A DNA stretch of 64,000 nt, taken from assembly GCA_032622095.1 (NCBI GenBank), contig CP136068.1, positions 113,041,546-113,105,545 of the forward strand. Direction: 5' to 3'. Position numbers and translations under genes: made by a program. This DNA comes from Siphonodentalium dalli (taxonomy: Eukaryota > Mollusca > Scaphopoda > Gadilida > Siphonodentaliidae). Within the stretch, counting starts at the first letter, position 1, and the number at the start of each line of letters is the position of its first letter. Under the pieces are notes generated by a model. The model worked only from the letters and a program-made list of their open reading frames with translations, made no database searches and was not told the origin of the DNA. Of this stretch, positions 1 through 12,212 are shown one piece after another.

Positions 1-1736
1 TGGTAATACACATTGGAATTGTAGCTACTTATATACTATTTGGGGTGAACGTTAAATAAGGATTTTGGTAATACACATTGGAATTGTAGCTACTTATATA
101 CTGTTTGGGGTTAACGTTAAATAAGGATTGTATCATTGTAGCTACTTATATACTATTTGGGGTGAACGTTAAATAATGAGTTTGGTAATACAGATTGGGA
201 TTGTAGCTACTTATATACTATCTGGGGTGAACGCTAAATAAGGATTTTGGTAATACACATTGAGATTGTAGCTACTTATATACTATTTGGGGTGAACGTT
301 AAATAATGATTTTGCTAGTACGAATTGGAATTGTGTCTACATATATACTTTTTGGGGTTAATGTTAAATAAGGATTTTGGTAGTACACATTGGGATTGTA
401 GCTACTTATATACTCTTTGGGGTGAACGTTAAATAAGGAGTTTGGTAATACAGATTGGGATTGTAGCTACTTATATACTATCTGGGGTGAACGCTAAATA
501 AGGATTTTGGTAATACACATTGAGATTGTAGCTACATATATACTATATGGGGTGAACATTAAATAAGGATCTTGGTAATACACAATGGGATTGTAGCTAC
601 TTATAAACTATCTGGGGTGAACGTAAATAAGGATTTTGGTAATACACATTGGGATTGTAGTTACTTATATACTATCTGGGGTGAACGTTAACTAAGGATT
701 TTGGTAATACACATTGGGATTGTAGCTACTTATATACTATCTGGGGTGAACGTTAACTAAGGATTTTGGTAATACACATTGGGATTGTAGCTACTTATAT
801 ACTATCTGGGGTGAACGTTAACTAAGGATTTTGGTAATACACATTGGGATTGTAGCTAATTATATACTATCTGGGGTGAACGTTAAATAATTATGTTGGT
901 AGTACACATTGGAATTGTAGCTACTTATATTCTGTTTGGGGTGAATGTTAAATAATGATTTTGGTAGTACACATTGGGATTGTGTCTACTTATATACTAT
1001 TTGGGGTGAACGTTAAATAAGGAGTTTGGTAATATATATTGTAGCTACTCTATACTATTTGGGGTGATTGTTAAATAGGGAGTTTGCTAATACACATTGC
1101 AGCTACTTATATACTATTTGGGGTGAACGTTAAATAAAGAGTTTGGTAATACACATTGGGATTGTACCTACTTATATGCTATTTGGGGCGAATGTTAAAT
1201 ATGGAGTTTGGTAATACACATTGTAGCTACTTATATACTATTTGGGGTGAACGTTAAATAAGGAGTTTGATAATACACATTGGGATTGTAGCTACTTATA
1301 TACCTTTTGGGGTGAATGTTAAATATGGAGTTTGGTAATACACATTGTAGCTACTTATATACTATTTGGGGTGAAAGTTAAATAAGGAGTTTGGCAATAC
1401 ACATTGTACCTACTTATATACTCTTTGGGTGAACGTTAAATAAGGAGTTTGGTTGTACACATGGATTGCAGCTACTTATATACTATTTGGGGTGAATGTT
1501 AAATAGGGAGTTTGGTAATACACATTGTAGCTACTAATGTACTATTTGGGGTGAACGTTAAATAAGGAGTTTGGTAATACACATTGTAGCTACTTATATA
1601 CTATTTTGGGTGAATTTAAATTGGGAGTTTGGTAATACACATTGTAGCTACTTGTATTCTATTTGGGGTGAATGTTAAATAGCGAATTTGGTAATGCACA
1701 TTGTAGCTACTTATATACTATTTGGGGTGAACGTTA
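1..1736. repeat. Minisatellite, ~65-bp unit with a ~57-bp shortened variant
   Basis: About 27 head-to-tail units run from the window edge, so the true left end is outside. Each unit reads roughly TTTGGTAATACACATTG, GGATTGTAGCTACTTATATA, CTATTTGGGGTGAACG, TTAAATAAGGA. The spacing of the ACTATCTGGG block at 671, 736 and 801 is exactly 65 bp. Units in the right half mostly lack an 8-base piece (GGGATTGT-like) and are about 57 bp, so two length classes have been partly homogenised. Four almost identical units at about 620-880 share GTTAACTAAGG, which points to recent local amplification. No coding frame is seen. Confidence 0.93.
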
Positions 1737-1737
1737 A

Positions 1738-2220
1738 AGACACGGTTGGCCTTGGCGGTGGGTATCCTGTGAAAATATCTCCACCAGTCAAAAACCGCCA
1801 CAAACAGAAATAACATCAAAATGTAGATAGACTTTGTCCGTATACAAATAAGAAATATCGCATAAACAGTATGTTATGGTCATATGTTTGACCATTGTTA
1901 TGTAAACAAAAGCGTAAAAAGTTACTTTTCTGGTGTTTGTTTATATTATGATGGTAAACATAAAGAGCGTTCCTTGTTGGTGAATACCTGATATGGAACT
2001 AATAAAGAGCGTTTATGCCATTTGTGTGCGATTAGCCAGTAGCATTGTGTTGTCTTCATTGTGCTCTTGCTTAGGTAAAATATAGTAGGTCTTTATGATA
2101 ACATGCCGTTTACGCGATGGTCATGGTATATATGAACGGAACTGTATGCGTTTTACTGTTTTTCTGTTTACGGTTTGGAACAAATATGAATATTTTCGAC
2201 AATTAAGGCCGCACGTGCCT
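1738..2220 (+). mobile_element. TTAA-flanked MITE, family D copy 1
   Basis: This is a 483-bp non-coding element flanked by TTAA at 1734-1737 and 2221-2224. It starts AGACACGGTTGGCCTTGGCG and ends in GCACGTGCCT. Related copies lie at 2225-2718, 37134-37682 and, inverted, 55187-55702. The interior carries conserved TAAAGAGCGTT and GTAAACA blocks but no ORF. TTAA targets are typical of piggyBac and Kolobok relatives; the autonomous partner is not in the window. Confidence 0.7.
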
Positions 2221-2224
2221 TTAA

Positions 2225-2718
2225 AGGTACGGGAGGCCTTGGCGGTGGGTATCCTGTGAAAATATTTTCACCCGTCAAAAACTGCCACAAACAGAAAGAA
2301 TATTAAAATGTAGATAGACTTTGTTCGTATACAAATAAGAAATATCACATAAACAGTATGTTATTGTCACATGTTTGTCCATTGTTATGTAAACCAAAGC
2401 ATAAACTGTTACTTTACTGGTGTTTGTTTATATTATGATAGTAAACATAAAGAGCGTTCTGTGTTGCTGCAATCCTTATATGGATCTAATGAAGAGCGTT
2501 TATATAATTTCTGTGTGTTTAACCAATAGCATAGTGCTGTCTTCTGTAACACAATCAGGCTCTTGCTTAGGTAAAATATAGTAGGTCTTTGTGATATCAT
2601 GCTGTTTACGCGATGGTCATGGTATATATGAACGAAACTTTATGCGTTTTAATGTTTTTCTGTATACGATGATTGGAACACATATGAATATTTTCGACAA
2701 CTAAGGCCTCCTGTGCCT
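2225..2718 (+). mobile_element. TTAA-flanked MITE, family D copy 2, in tandem with copy 1
   Basis: It shares the TTAA at 2221-2224 with copy 1 and ends at TTAA 2719-2722. Its left terminus is AGGTACGGGAGGCCTTGGCG. Immediately to the right the 65-bp minisatellite resumes for part of a unit (about 2721-2748), so the D pair was inserted into the satellite array. The two copies are clearly diverged by point changes and small indels. Confidence 0.7.
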
Positions 2719-2748
2719 TTAAATAAGGAGTTTGGTAATACACATTGT

Positions 2749-3730
2749 AGGTCCATTACTTCAGGACCCCAACAGACTCTTCCAGGTCATCTAAACAAAA
2801 ATGTTTGCCATATTTATGTAGGCTATGGGTTTCTGCACTCCCTTAAGGGAATTGTCTGTCGAAGATAATCAACCAATCAGCAGCTGGAATGTTTTTTTTC
2901 TTCTAACTTTTGTTTCTTGTAACCTTATAATTCCAATATAAGTATACAAGTAACCCAAACTGCAGATGAATCATTATTAAAGTTTGTTTTAAATGTTACA
3001 TACATAATACACTCATCTGTTTCTAGTTTAACCCTTTCTATACTGAATGATAAAACGTAGATCACTTGCGACAGGTCTCTGCGAAAATGTGAAACTGGCC
3101 GATGAATTGCTGTGAATTTCTACTAATGATGTAAGTTTTTTTTATGTATAAGTTTATTATCCTTTCTATAATGGATTCTGCCATTTGATAATAAAAGTAT
3201 ACATTGGAACGGTTTATTTTCATCTGGAGGGGTGAGCTGTCCCAATGATAGTGTCATATTGTTGTACCAGGCTTTGCTTACTTGATTGATATAATTAATG
3301 TATAGTCTGTCCACCACGTTTGTATTCTGTAAAATTATATGAAAACTATAACTAACACGACAATGGGAAAACGGAACGAAGAGTGTACCGTATCTCTCCA
3401 TTAAAGGGAATTTAGAGTTATCAAAGGTAATTGAACAAAACCGCATCACGCTGCTGCTCAACTAGCATGGATTGCTTGATTCAAGAGGAGCAACTCTAAA
3501 CGTTGTTTGTTTGTTCCAGGAGGCGTAACTCTATACCAATTATGTAATATGATTTGCTCGTAGTGTTAATCTATCCATTACATTTTGCACATCAGTCCGT
3601 GATCGTCTGCCTCTTCTTGTAATTATTTGGAGGTCCTCATCAGCTGTGTGTAGGTTCACTATGAGCTAATGTATCAAATTCATTGGCATGAATCTAATAT
3701 GTGTTAATTAGTGTATTCGCTAAATCGTTG
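2749..3730. other. Unassigned sequence with one weak minus-strand ORF
   Basis: About 980 bp that I cannot assign. A minus-strand open frame of 112 codons lies at 3123-3461. It has no domain I recognise, no repeat structure and no clear splice context. It is neither low-complexity nor part of a repeat seen elsewhere in the window, so a decayed exon is possible but unsupported. Confidence 0.35.
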
Positions 3731-3734
3731 TTAA

Positions 3735-6700
3735 GGGTCAGATGCACGTTTGCCCAAAATATGGCTGAAATAACCGAAAACATCACTGTTGTATGAGCCA
3801 AAAACAACAATGGAAAAAAGAAAATGCATAGTAACCAGATTTCATATAGCTCAGCTTTATACATAGAATGTGTTGGTGAATTATTATAGTATGCTGGACA
3901 TGTGGTTTCCTTTAAAAGGCACTTTGGTTTGACAAATGTGGGAAATATTTGGGAAAAATAGCATGTCTTTAGGTACCGAGAACTTTTAAATAACTAAAAA
4001 TATTTGACCAAAGAATTGACCATGGTGTGCTATGGTATCTGGTTTACATGAGAGGAGCCATGTTTTTTTCGTAAAATGAGCTGATTTGCCATCAGAGACG
4101 GATTCCAAGATGACGACAATCTGCACTATCAATGGCCGCCATTGAAAACGTAAGTAAAAATTTATTCTGTTCGTTTGCTGACAAAAAACAGCTGAAAAAG
4201 GCAAATATCACAATATGCGTACCCGATCTCCAATGGGTTATCTGTATAACTATCAGGAGAAGTCATATTGACATCACTGACTTCCAATCTAGCTACTTTT
4301 ATTGAAAAAAAAACAGAAGAAAACATTTGATGGAAATTTAAAGTAAAAAATAATTTTTCGCCCATCTATCGAAAATAAGCTTGATATCATTGCGACAATA
4401 TTAAAACGATATAATTCATCTCTTAAAAGTATAAAAATTGCACATAGTTAGTAATATTTATGTTTAGTTACATTAGTTTTCCAACATAATACGAAAATAT
4501 ACGTTTTCTGTGTAAAATACGGGGAATTATATATTGCGGCATACTCAAGTGAGTTATGAAACCAATTCCGGTAATTTGCGGAAGTGAAAACCGAAACTTG
4601 ATTTTCTCTTCAAATTTGTGAAATTACGCATTGCATAATGTCCGATCGCTCTCAATAACGACCTATATTTAAGGAAGAGTAATTGGGAACGTGTCAGCAC
4701 TGGTGGTACCAACGATCGCATGAATGATTTTGTACTTCGGTGTAAGTTTGATAAATTGTTGATGACTTGTAAAATTTGTTTACAAAATGGCTGACCGACG
4801 TGAATTTCAAACATTCTTATATGTTTTAACAAAAAACGTACAACACACACCGTTTGCAACGCTAGTCATATATATGTTATTTTTATCATAATAATCATGG
4901 TCGCAATGTATTTTTTCTTGTGCTATTTCTCATTAAAAAAATGAAAAAGTTGCCAAGTTCTGGTCACATGCTATTTTGTATTGCTGACCAGAGTGAACAT
5001 ACCACAATTTTTTTTTTACAATTTGGAGGCCCAACGTCCAGATATTTTGTCCTATTTTGGTTGTAACCAATTATAATAGTTGATTTTATAATACTATCAA
5101 GTGCCTAATATAATAATCGTGTCGTTTAGTGATGGTTGCGTTTAGGCTGAAAGTGAAATTTATAATTATAATATTAATTTAATAGTGTCATATCACATGG
5201 CAATTTTACTCTGCCTCAATGCCAAATAATACAAGTGATCATTGGGAATTTTCACCAAATTAATAATCATGTTGACACTTTTACCAAGCACCCGAATGAC
5301 CTGATAGTAATTCAACTATACTAGTTGAATATGTATATGTATTACGGTTTCATGGATCTTCAAATAAAAACAAGGAAAATAATCCAACAATAAATACCAT
5401 ATATGTGACTTACTATGTCATGCCATGAATGGCTACGTATGGGCATAGCCAGATTAGAGATTCATGGCATGATCTAACATCACACAAATGATTCATGCTG
5501 CATGGATCAAATTTCATCTAATGCCTGTGCATTTACTATATTAATATTATTACACTTCAATGTGGCTGCATTTTCAAGGACCTCATAATGGGAACAGGTA
5601 GTGAAAGAGCTACCATTCATTGACTGGTATATATAATGCTGGAGTATTATGTACCCCCCCCCCCCTCAAAACAAATTTGGTCCAAACAGTTGGAAATAAA
5701 AGTGTTCAGTCTCACGAAATATTAATAGTTGGAAAAATCACAACAATAATATGTAGAAATTGTTCTTATAGTTTTAATTTTGCAACCAGTAATTAGTGGG
5801 CAATTTGAAACGTTGAGATAACAAATTAGAAAATTATAACCCAACTTAGAGGGGTGCAAATTATATTTTGCAAATTTGGGACTGGGAGGGAGTTAACTTG
5901 GTCTGGGTCAAGGGGTGCTGCTTTTGGAAATTCAGACAGTGGACACCCCACCCTCAACAGAGATCCTCTAGCTGGGTGTACTGGTTACATGGTACTAATT
6001 AATTAACCCTCAAGCAATATTTTAACTCACTCAGTGTTATCTTATTTTTCATAAAATATTTCTCTTGGATTTGTTAACCTGCAAAATGTTTTGTCTTTAT
6101 TACAGTTGACTGACCACTAACACATTGGATTGTCATGGGGTTGTCCTGTATCCGGTAGGAGAAGTGCAATGAGAGGTTGGGGTTGTTCTGTACATGGTAG
6201 GAGAAGGGCAATGAGAGGTTAATTCCTGATTACCTGTAACTGTCAATATTTACAGGTAAGTTGAGATAGATAATTTCAATTCATTAAGGCAGCTACCACA
6301 ATTAGCTGGAAACAAATGTTTTGAACATCCCATCACAGTTAATAGCATTATATAACTGTTGCGATGGTGTCCCCCTCTGTACCTGTAGTATATCTCTGTT
6401 ATGCTCGCACCAGAGTTAATGAACCACAGTAGTTGGCATGTGAACTGGGGTCTTTGTTAAGTTTAATCTAAAATACATGTGTATTATCAAAATATCTTTT
6501 GTTTTATTTTATCCTGTCGCTGCCATCCAATAGCAAAGACATATTCAGGATCTCTGACATTTTATATGAATTTTAAAATAATGAAATTGAGTTTGTATGA
6601 AAACAAAACCATAGTTATATGTTAGTTGTTTTCCATATATTTCAATTAGTACCAGTATAGGGCGATTCAGATCAACATGAAACTATCAAGTAATTAAATG

Positions 6701-8131
6701 AAACCTCCCAACAGTTGCTGGAACCGATTTTAGGTGATCGTTAAATCTAATTTGTAGTCCCCCCATAAAGCTTTTAACAAGGCATTGAGATTGACCACTC
6801 AACGCTTCATCTACATACGTTTTACATGAAAATAGTTTGTGTTATTTTATTTGTGTAATATCTGGTGTCTAATGCGAATTTACCCTGAGAGAGCTTTTGT
6901 TATTTTATGTGTGTAAACGTGGTGACGGTGGCAACCCCACAGAAAGCTAATACTGTTATACATTGGTGGTGCGAAATTGAAAGTTAAGAAAAATTATATT
7001 AAAATTTGTCTGTCCCTTATAGGTGATTGAAATAACTTGGAATCAAAGAAATGGAATCCTTGCCATCTCTAGTTATTGACAATGCCGACTAACTGTGAGG
7101 TTGCCCTGCTGATAACAGTGGTGCTACAATGAGCAGATGAGCAGGTATGTAATTTAATTTAGCGTCAATACTACACAACAGGTATGTGCGATTTTTGGTA
7201 TAACCCATTACCCATGGTCCATCATATGACAAATTCATTACCTTACAGAAAGTGACACCTTTGAGGTCAATATAAACTGTATTTCAACAGACTTATCACC
7301 AATATTCAATGGCATAGTGAGATTGATTACTTTGATATAGTGGGAATACTTTGGGATACCTCAGTCCTGGGATAAAACCACAGAATGTCAGAAGCAAAAT
7401 TTATGATTTATTCATGTGTATTTATTTGGTCAGTTCAGTTAAGTATGATATCAATGACAATCTGTCATATATTGAGAGATATTATGCATTGAAAAGCTGA
7501 ATGAGAGTACTATCTTTTGAGAGTTCATAATTTTTTTTTTAATTGAAAATTAAATAATAACTACTAATTAATTATTAAATCAATTATTAATTAATAATAA
7601 TACATTGATACATATATCATTGTATTATTGTATTATGATTGTTTCCATTTGATATCCAAATAAACAGGCTTTTTTTTTTACAAGTTCAATTGATTTGTTA
7701 TTTGTCCATCCTGTCCTCCATACAATTCAAAATAGTCCCAATTGCAAATGTCTGGTTAATTATTGCCATGTTTCAGAATAGGGTACTCATAATTTGACTT
7801 CATTTATAAGAATGGTGTTCCTTCTTCTGCAGAAAGACGGCTCCTCTCATGGAAAACAGATATGATGCTACATCTGTCACCACAGTTTAACGATGAAAGT
7901 GGAAGTAGATAAAAGTTATCGGTACCTAAAGTGAACTTATTATAAAATGTTACAAATCTCTCTTATGATGTTCATATTTAAAAACTTTTAATAAATGGTA
8001 TGCATTCCTCAATATGTGTTCTACATCCCTGTGAAGTTCCATTGCATACGGTTGTGGATTTATCTAGATATTGCCAAATTAACTGACCCACCCAAAATTG
8101 GAAAAAAATTGGGCAAACGTGCGTCTCCCCC
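3735..8131. mobile_element. 4.4-kb TTAA-flanked terminal-inverted-repeat element, non-autonomous
   Basis: TTAA at 3731-3734 and 8132-8135 flank termini that are inverted repeats of each other. The left begins GGGTCAGATGCACGTTTGCC and the right, on the reverse strand, GGGGGAGACGCACGTTTGCC. A second block of inverted similarity lies inside: TTTAGGTACCGAGAACTTTT near 3965 against TTTAGGTACCGATAACTTTT on the reverse strand near 7925, and ATGAGAGGAGCC near 4050 and 7845. The termini therefore extend to about 340 bp each with divergence. The interior is AT-rich with only ORFs under 102 codons and no transposase motif I recognise. It fits a TTAA-specific superfamily (piggyBac or Kolobok type); the superfamily is not determined. 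Confidence 0.75.
6130..6226 (+). repeat. Two-copy tandem duplication, ~45 bp
   Basis: GGTAGGAGAAGTGCAATGAG and GGTAGGAGAAGGGCAATGAG follow each other at a spacing of about 45 bp, each preceded by a GGGGTTGT block. This is a small local duplication inside the large TTAA element, with no coding meaning visible. Confidence 0.7.
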
Positions 8132-8149
8132 TTAATGATGCGGTTGGTC

Positions 8150-8545
8150 TTTGTAAAAATTAAGCTCGGGTTCTTATAGACATGATATGACGTGCCACGT
8201 AACTATGCGTTGTTTGCCTTCGTAAAGAAATAGTCCCAGATAAATATTCTTTGGCCTATTTAATGGCGTATATTTAATGACACAACTTTTCAAATTCAGC
8301 CTCTCGTGGAAATTATGTATTTCCTTGCAGCCACTCATGAGATAATCCGGGTATTGCAGCTTCTTGGAAAACTATTGGAACCCATAGAATTTTGAGACGT
8401 AGCGTACGGAATGTAAATAGACGACAAACCGGAAGTCAAATGTCACCTGGCACTATTTCCTGTTATGAAACGAACTTTTAATATCACAGTTTATAGAATG
8501 GGTTGATTGAATGGAATAAGGGTAGGATCGTGTAATAAAGGGAGT
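8150..8545 (+). repeat. Dispersed repeat E, copy 1
   Basis: Direct diverged similarity to 44100-44430. Shared blocks include CGTAACTA-GCG-TGTTTGCC, AATAGTCCCAGA, TTTAATGGCGTATATTTAAT, TGTCACCTGGCA and TTTATAGAATGGGTT. No termini, target duplication or ORF could be defined, so the element class is unknown. Confidence 0.65.
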
Positions 8546-9116
8546 TAATCACTGGTCGCGCTGATCCGATAATATTGATTACTCGCCTTTACCGTCAAGC
8601 GGTAGTACAGAACCATTGCACGGTGTTCACTATGCGTGATAGTAAACCACTATATCCAGGGTGCATACTACCCTGATGTGCATCTTAGGCCTAACACGAG
8701 CGCAATACTATGAATATTATGTCTACGACACCGTTTTCAGATGTCATTGCAGCAACAACACCGCCATCGTGTACTTAAGGGTGTATACATGGATCCGGAC
8801 CTATTGTGAGGAAATTTACCTTAATAACAATTGATATCTAGTGTAAGGCATGAAACATATCTCACAGATTGCATTTGAACAACCACCATTTCCCCAGAGA
8901 ATAATGAAACAACCTGGATCTTATCCTTTTCTTTAAATTTTGAGGTCTTTGACTACTTTAACCACTTAAACTTGGTATATCCTTTCCTGATCAGCACTAC
9001 CATCTCTTTACTATATCCTCATGAGAGCTTATGAACAAGGGGAGAGGATCATAAATAAGTTTGCATAACTTGTTCTCCAACCCCTGTTGCCACATCACAT
9101 GTTTAAATATATCTAA
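8546..9116. other. No feature recognised
   Basis: About 570 bp between repeat E and the first Helitron-like element. I see no ORF of note, no splice-supported exon and no repeat shared with the rest of the window. Confidence 0.5.
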
Positions 9117-9154
9117 CTAGCCGATGAGCCCGACGTTGTCCGGGCAATTCAAAA

Positions 9155-9600
9155 ACCATATTTTAAGTCGATAGCTCTACCAGTTTCCGAGATCTGGTCT
9201 GCGCATGCGCGAAGCTGGCGTCGCACGGGCTCGGCGACCCGATAAAATTCGTATCCGGGGCAAGATACATTCACATACCAAATTTCAAGTCGATAGCTCC
9301 ACCCGGTTCCGAGATCTGGTCTGCGCATGCGCGAAGCTTGCGTCGCACGGGCTCGACGACCCGATAAAATTCGTATCCGGGGCAAGATACATTCACATAG
9401 CAAATTTCAAGTCGATAGCTCCACCCATTTCCGAGATCTCGTCTGCGCATGCTCGAAGCTGGCGTCGCACGGGCTCGGCGACCCGATAAAATTCGTATCC
9501 GGGGCAAGATACATTCACATAGCAAATTTCAAGTCGATAACTCCACCCGTTTCCGAGATCTCGTCTGCGCATGCGCGAATCGGGCGCCGCACGGGCTCGC
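9155..9600. repeat. 122-bp tandem core of family B
   Basis: Three full units and a partial one have identical landmarks at 9205, 9327 and 9449. Each has AGTCGATAGCTCCACCCG, CGAGATCT, TCTGCGCATGCGCGAAGC, GTCGCACGGGCTCGGCGACC and AAATTCGTATCCGGGGCAAG. The unit is almost stop-free in several frames on both strands. Because 122 is not a multiple of three, every unit is read in a new frame, which produces overlapping ORFs with the same peptides. These ORFs are not genes. Confidence 0.9.
9200..9211. promoter_or_regulatory. NRF-1-type palindrome TGCGCATGCGCG, one per family B unit
   Basis: TGCGCATGCGCG matches the published NRF-1/EWG/P3A2 family consensus (YGCGCAYGCGCR). It recurs at the same position in nearly every 122-bp unit of all family B and C elements in the window. 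Binding and activity are inference; only the motif is seen. Confidence 0.5.
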
Positions 9601-9746
9601 CAATACGACAACGTCGACCGCCTGGTCAAACTACACACACGTACCAAGTTTCGTCCCGATCGGTCGAGAATCGTAGATTTTTATAAATGACAGACATACA
9701 GACAGACAGACAAACATACAGAGGTCTTCAAAAAATATATATGAGA

Positions 9747-12212
9747 TTTGTAATTTAATCCTACATATTAATGGCACAATAAATATGTTACTATTACTAC
9801 CCCGTGCGCGGAACCAGTTTAATGACCGCTCATATAACTCATATCAAAGAACGAGTCGGTAGCAGGTTCCTCGTATGTGTCCATAATATTCACGGACATC
9901 ACAGGAAGGGTTTGTGGTAAGTACTTTCCTGACCATTGATTATTCTGACAGTGACGAGACACAGTTATTTATGGCCATCCACTTTAAGCAATTAGCGATA
10001 TGTCACAGGACTGAAATGATTTTCTTAAAATTGTATGACGACATGACATCACAAGTAGCACCATTGTCGATTTTCAGATCAAATGGTTGTTCCTTGATGT
10101 TGCATGTTACGCACACTTCTGTGTTTCGCAGATCATACAGTTTCGATTGGGTCTAGCACAAAATAATTTTGGTCAACAGTCTGTACATCACCTGTGTCGT
10201 GTTCTATATTAAGTATCGGTCTTTGATTATTGAACTGAGATACCTCCCTGTTGCATGGCTAGTAGACCAGACCAACAAGGCCCGGTGGGTCCGATTGCCG
10301 AGAAAGTCGTAAGATCACGGACCTACAACCATACACTCCAGCGTTTAGTAAAGCGCAAAGTTGAATCGGAGAAAAGCGCAATATGGGTAAACTGAGGCAA
10401 TCTTGGCTTCAACATTGATAACCCAAGCAATTATACGAGATTCAAGATAATTATGTACAAGACACCGGGTGGAAACGATTTATGTACTGTGTGATATTAC
10501 GAATTGGAGCGTCATGTAGTGTAAGCCAGATATATTCCCTATCAGGTTCAGGAGAAACTAATAGAACACTAAAATATTCCGGACTACAGCAATTTTTGTG
10601 AATAAAATGCGGAACATCTGTTTGGACGGTGAGGGTATTTGCATAGTACATATATTTTCGAAATTCAACGCGTATAGACATAATGAAAATTACGACTTAC
10701 AAACACTTAAAGAACCTCTTATACCCCCCCGTGTTCAAATTGACACCAACAGTTAAGTTAAATATCCCTGCATATATTGATTAGCAAGCCTCTATTCATA
10801 CGTAAATCGTATTTCGGTATACTTGCGCAATCTAATTGATCATCTTCTTTTCATTTAAACAACGCTATATTTGTTAGTCACTTTTCGTTCACAACAGGGT
10901 AGCCATGTCAAATCGGGGCGGCCCGCTGTATATTGAGCAATATGACTTGTATCCTAATGAGAGTGAAACACAGGGTGTGGTGGATATGGGGAAGGTCAAC
11001 ATTGTTGAGTTGATGCGGTTCGTGTCCACAGACGTGCACGTTAGAGGGTTTTCATTACGAATTTTGGAATTTTATACTGCACTCCCTTGAACCAGACCTA
11101 CATGTAGAGTCTCAGCTCTGATAAATATCATTTGCACACCATTGTATTTGTATTTTTCAAGTTATACCTCCATGTTTCCAAATGTTAAGAGAGTTTCAGG
11201 TCAAATCGCCCATAATATTATGGTTTAAAATTTCCCGACTGAAAATATTCGGCTTTTGGTCAGTACGAGTTGTATCATGTGTGGTGAGGGCGTTCTGCAA
11301 TGTTAGATATCTACCGGCGAAAACATACTGGCGCATGTCCTCTATATCTTCAATTTTGATAATGATTATCATTAGATTATTTCGTACTACCGGCATTCAA
11401 CTTTTCCTCTATCGAGCATGGTCTTCACCCACCACCTCCTATCCAAATACCGATTCTAATGCTCATGCATTAAATATGTATTCAGGGTTCCCGACCGGTA
11501 CATTATATTCATTTTACATACAATAAAGACAACCAAGTGTTTATCCACCCGATGAAGATTAATCGATTCCGGAATACGTCTACTTTAATTGTTTTCATTT
11601 TGGTTCATATCATTCGATCTAGTTTCGACCTAATATACCCCCAGGGGTGCACGCGAACACAACCCATTCAGTTGTTAGGAAAATGTGTGATGCCTCTTAA
11701 ATTCGTTCTCAGCATAAGCCAACGCCAAGCTTTGGTACCTATATTATCAATAAATATTGAATCTTTTTCCCGTGGCGAAGAGGTCCTTGCTATTGGTTTC
11801 TCGATCTCTGGGCGACATTTGATATTTTACCTGCACCATATAATGTGATCAATTCGAATCCTCAAGTATTCCCGTGACTTTTGCGTGACGTATACATCTG
11901 TTTTACAACTGTTCCGACCTACGGCGTTTCCTATTGAAAAACAAATTTGTCAAGAACTCGGCTCGAATAGTATAGTATGTAGTTCACAAAAGTTTCAAAA
12001 TAGAAACTACCAGTTGTCAGTTTGTCGCAATAGCGGTCCACAAACGCCACGAAACTGGACAATAATCATACATACATGAACCAGTATCTCGGAGCAGGTT
12101 ATTTCGGACTATATTTCTGACGCAGTATTGGCGTTAGTTGGAACACAGAACATAGAAATTCTACATCAGACCGCAGTTCGTTTGTCACCGTTATAGACTA
12201 TATTCAAGAACG
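9747..12212. other. Unassigned ~2.5 kb upstream of the PAN-domain exon
   Basis: Contains only short ORFs (61-114 codons) without recognisable domains and no repeat shared with the rest of the window. It is the presumed upstream region of the exon at 12213, but I could not identify a TATA box or transcription start with any confidence. Confidence 0.45.

Larger units (their letters stand above)
9117..9746 (-). mobile_element. Helitron-like non-autonomous element, family B (copy B0)
   Basis: On the minus strand it starts TCTCATATATATTTTTTGAA and ends with a hairpin (GCCC+GAC, loop GTT, GTC+bulged C+GGGC as read on the plus strand), then a short tail CTCATCGG and CTAG. The flanks are A before TC and T after CTAG, the A|T insertion site and TC...hairpin...CTRR termini that define Helitrons; there is no target duplication or inverted repeat. 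The centre is a tandem array of 122-bp units. The same terminal design recurs in families A and C. No Rep/helicase is encoded, so it depends on an absent autonomous element. HINE/pearl-type elements of other invertebrates have a comparable terminal and tandem-core structure. Confidence 0.8.

Noticed and set aside
9155-9600. CRISPR-like array
   Set aside because: Units are contiguous 122-bp tandem repeats without unique spacers, in a eukaryotic genome.
9149-9686. Overlapping ORFs of 75-119 codons on both strands with repeated peptides such as MREAGVARARRPDKIR (also 16236-17457, 27911-29132, 60658-61085, 61365-61966, 63430-63857)
   Set aside because: They are the same 122-bp repeat read in successive frames and on both strands; they end with the element, have no start context and their peptides occur only in the repeat.
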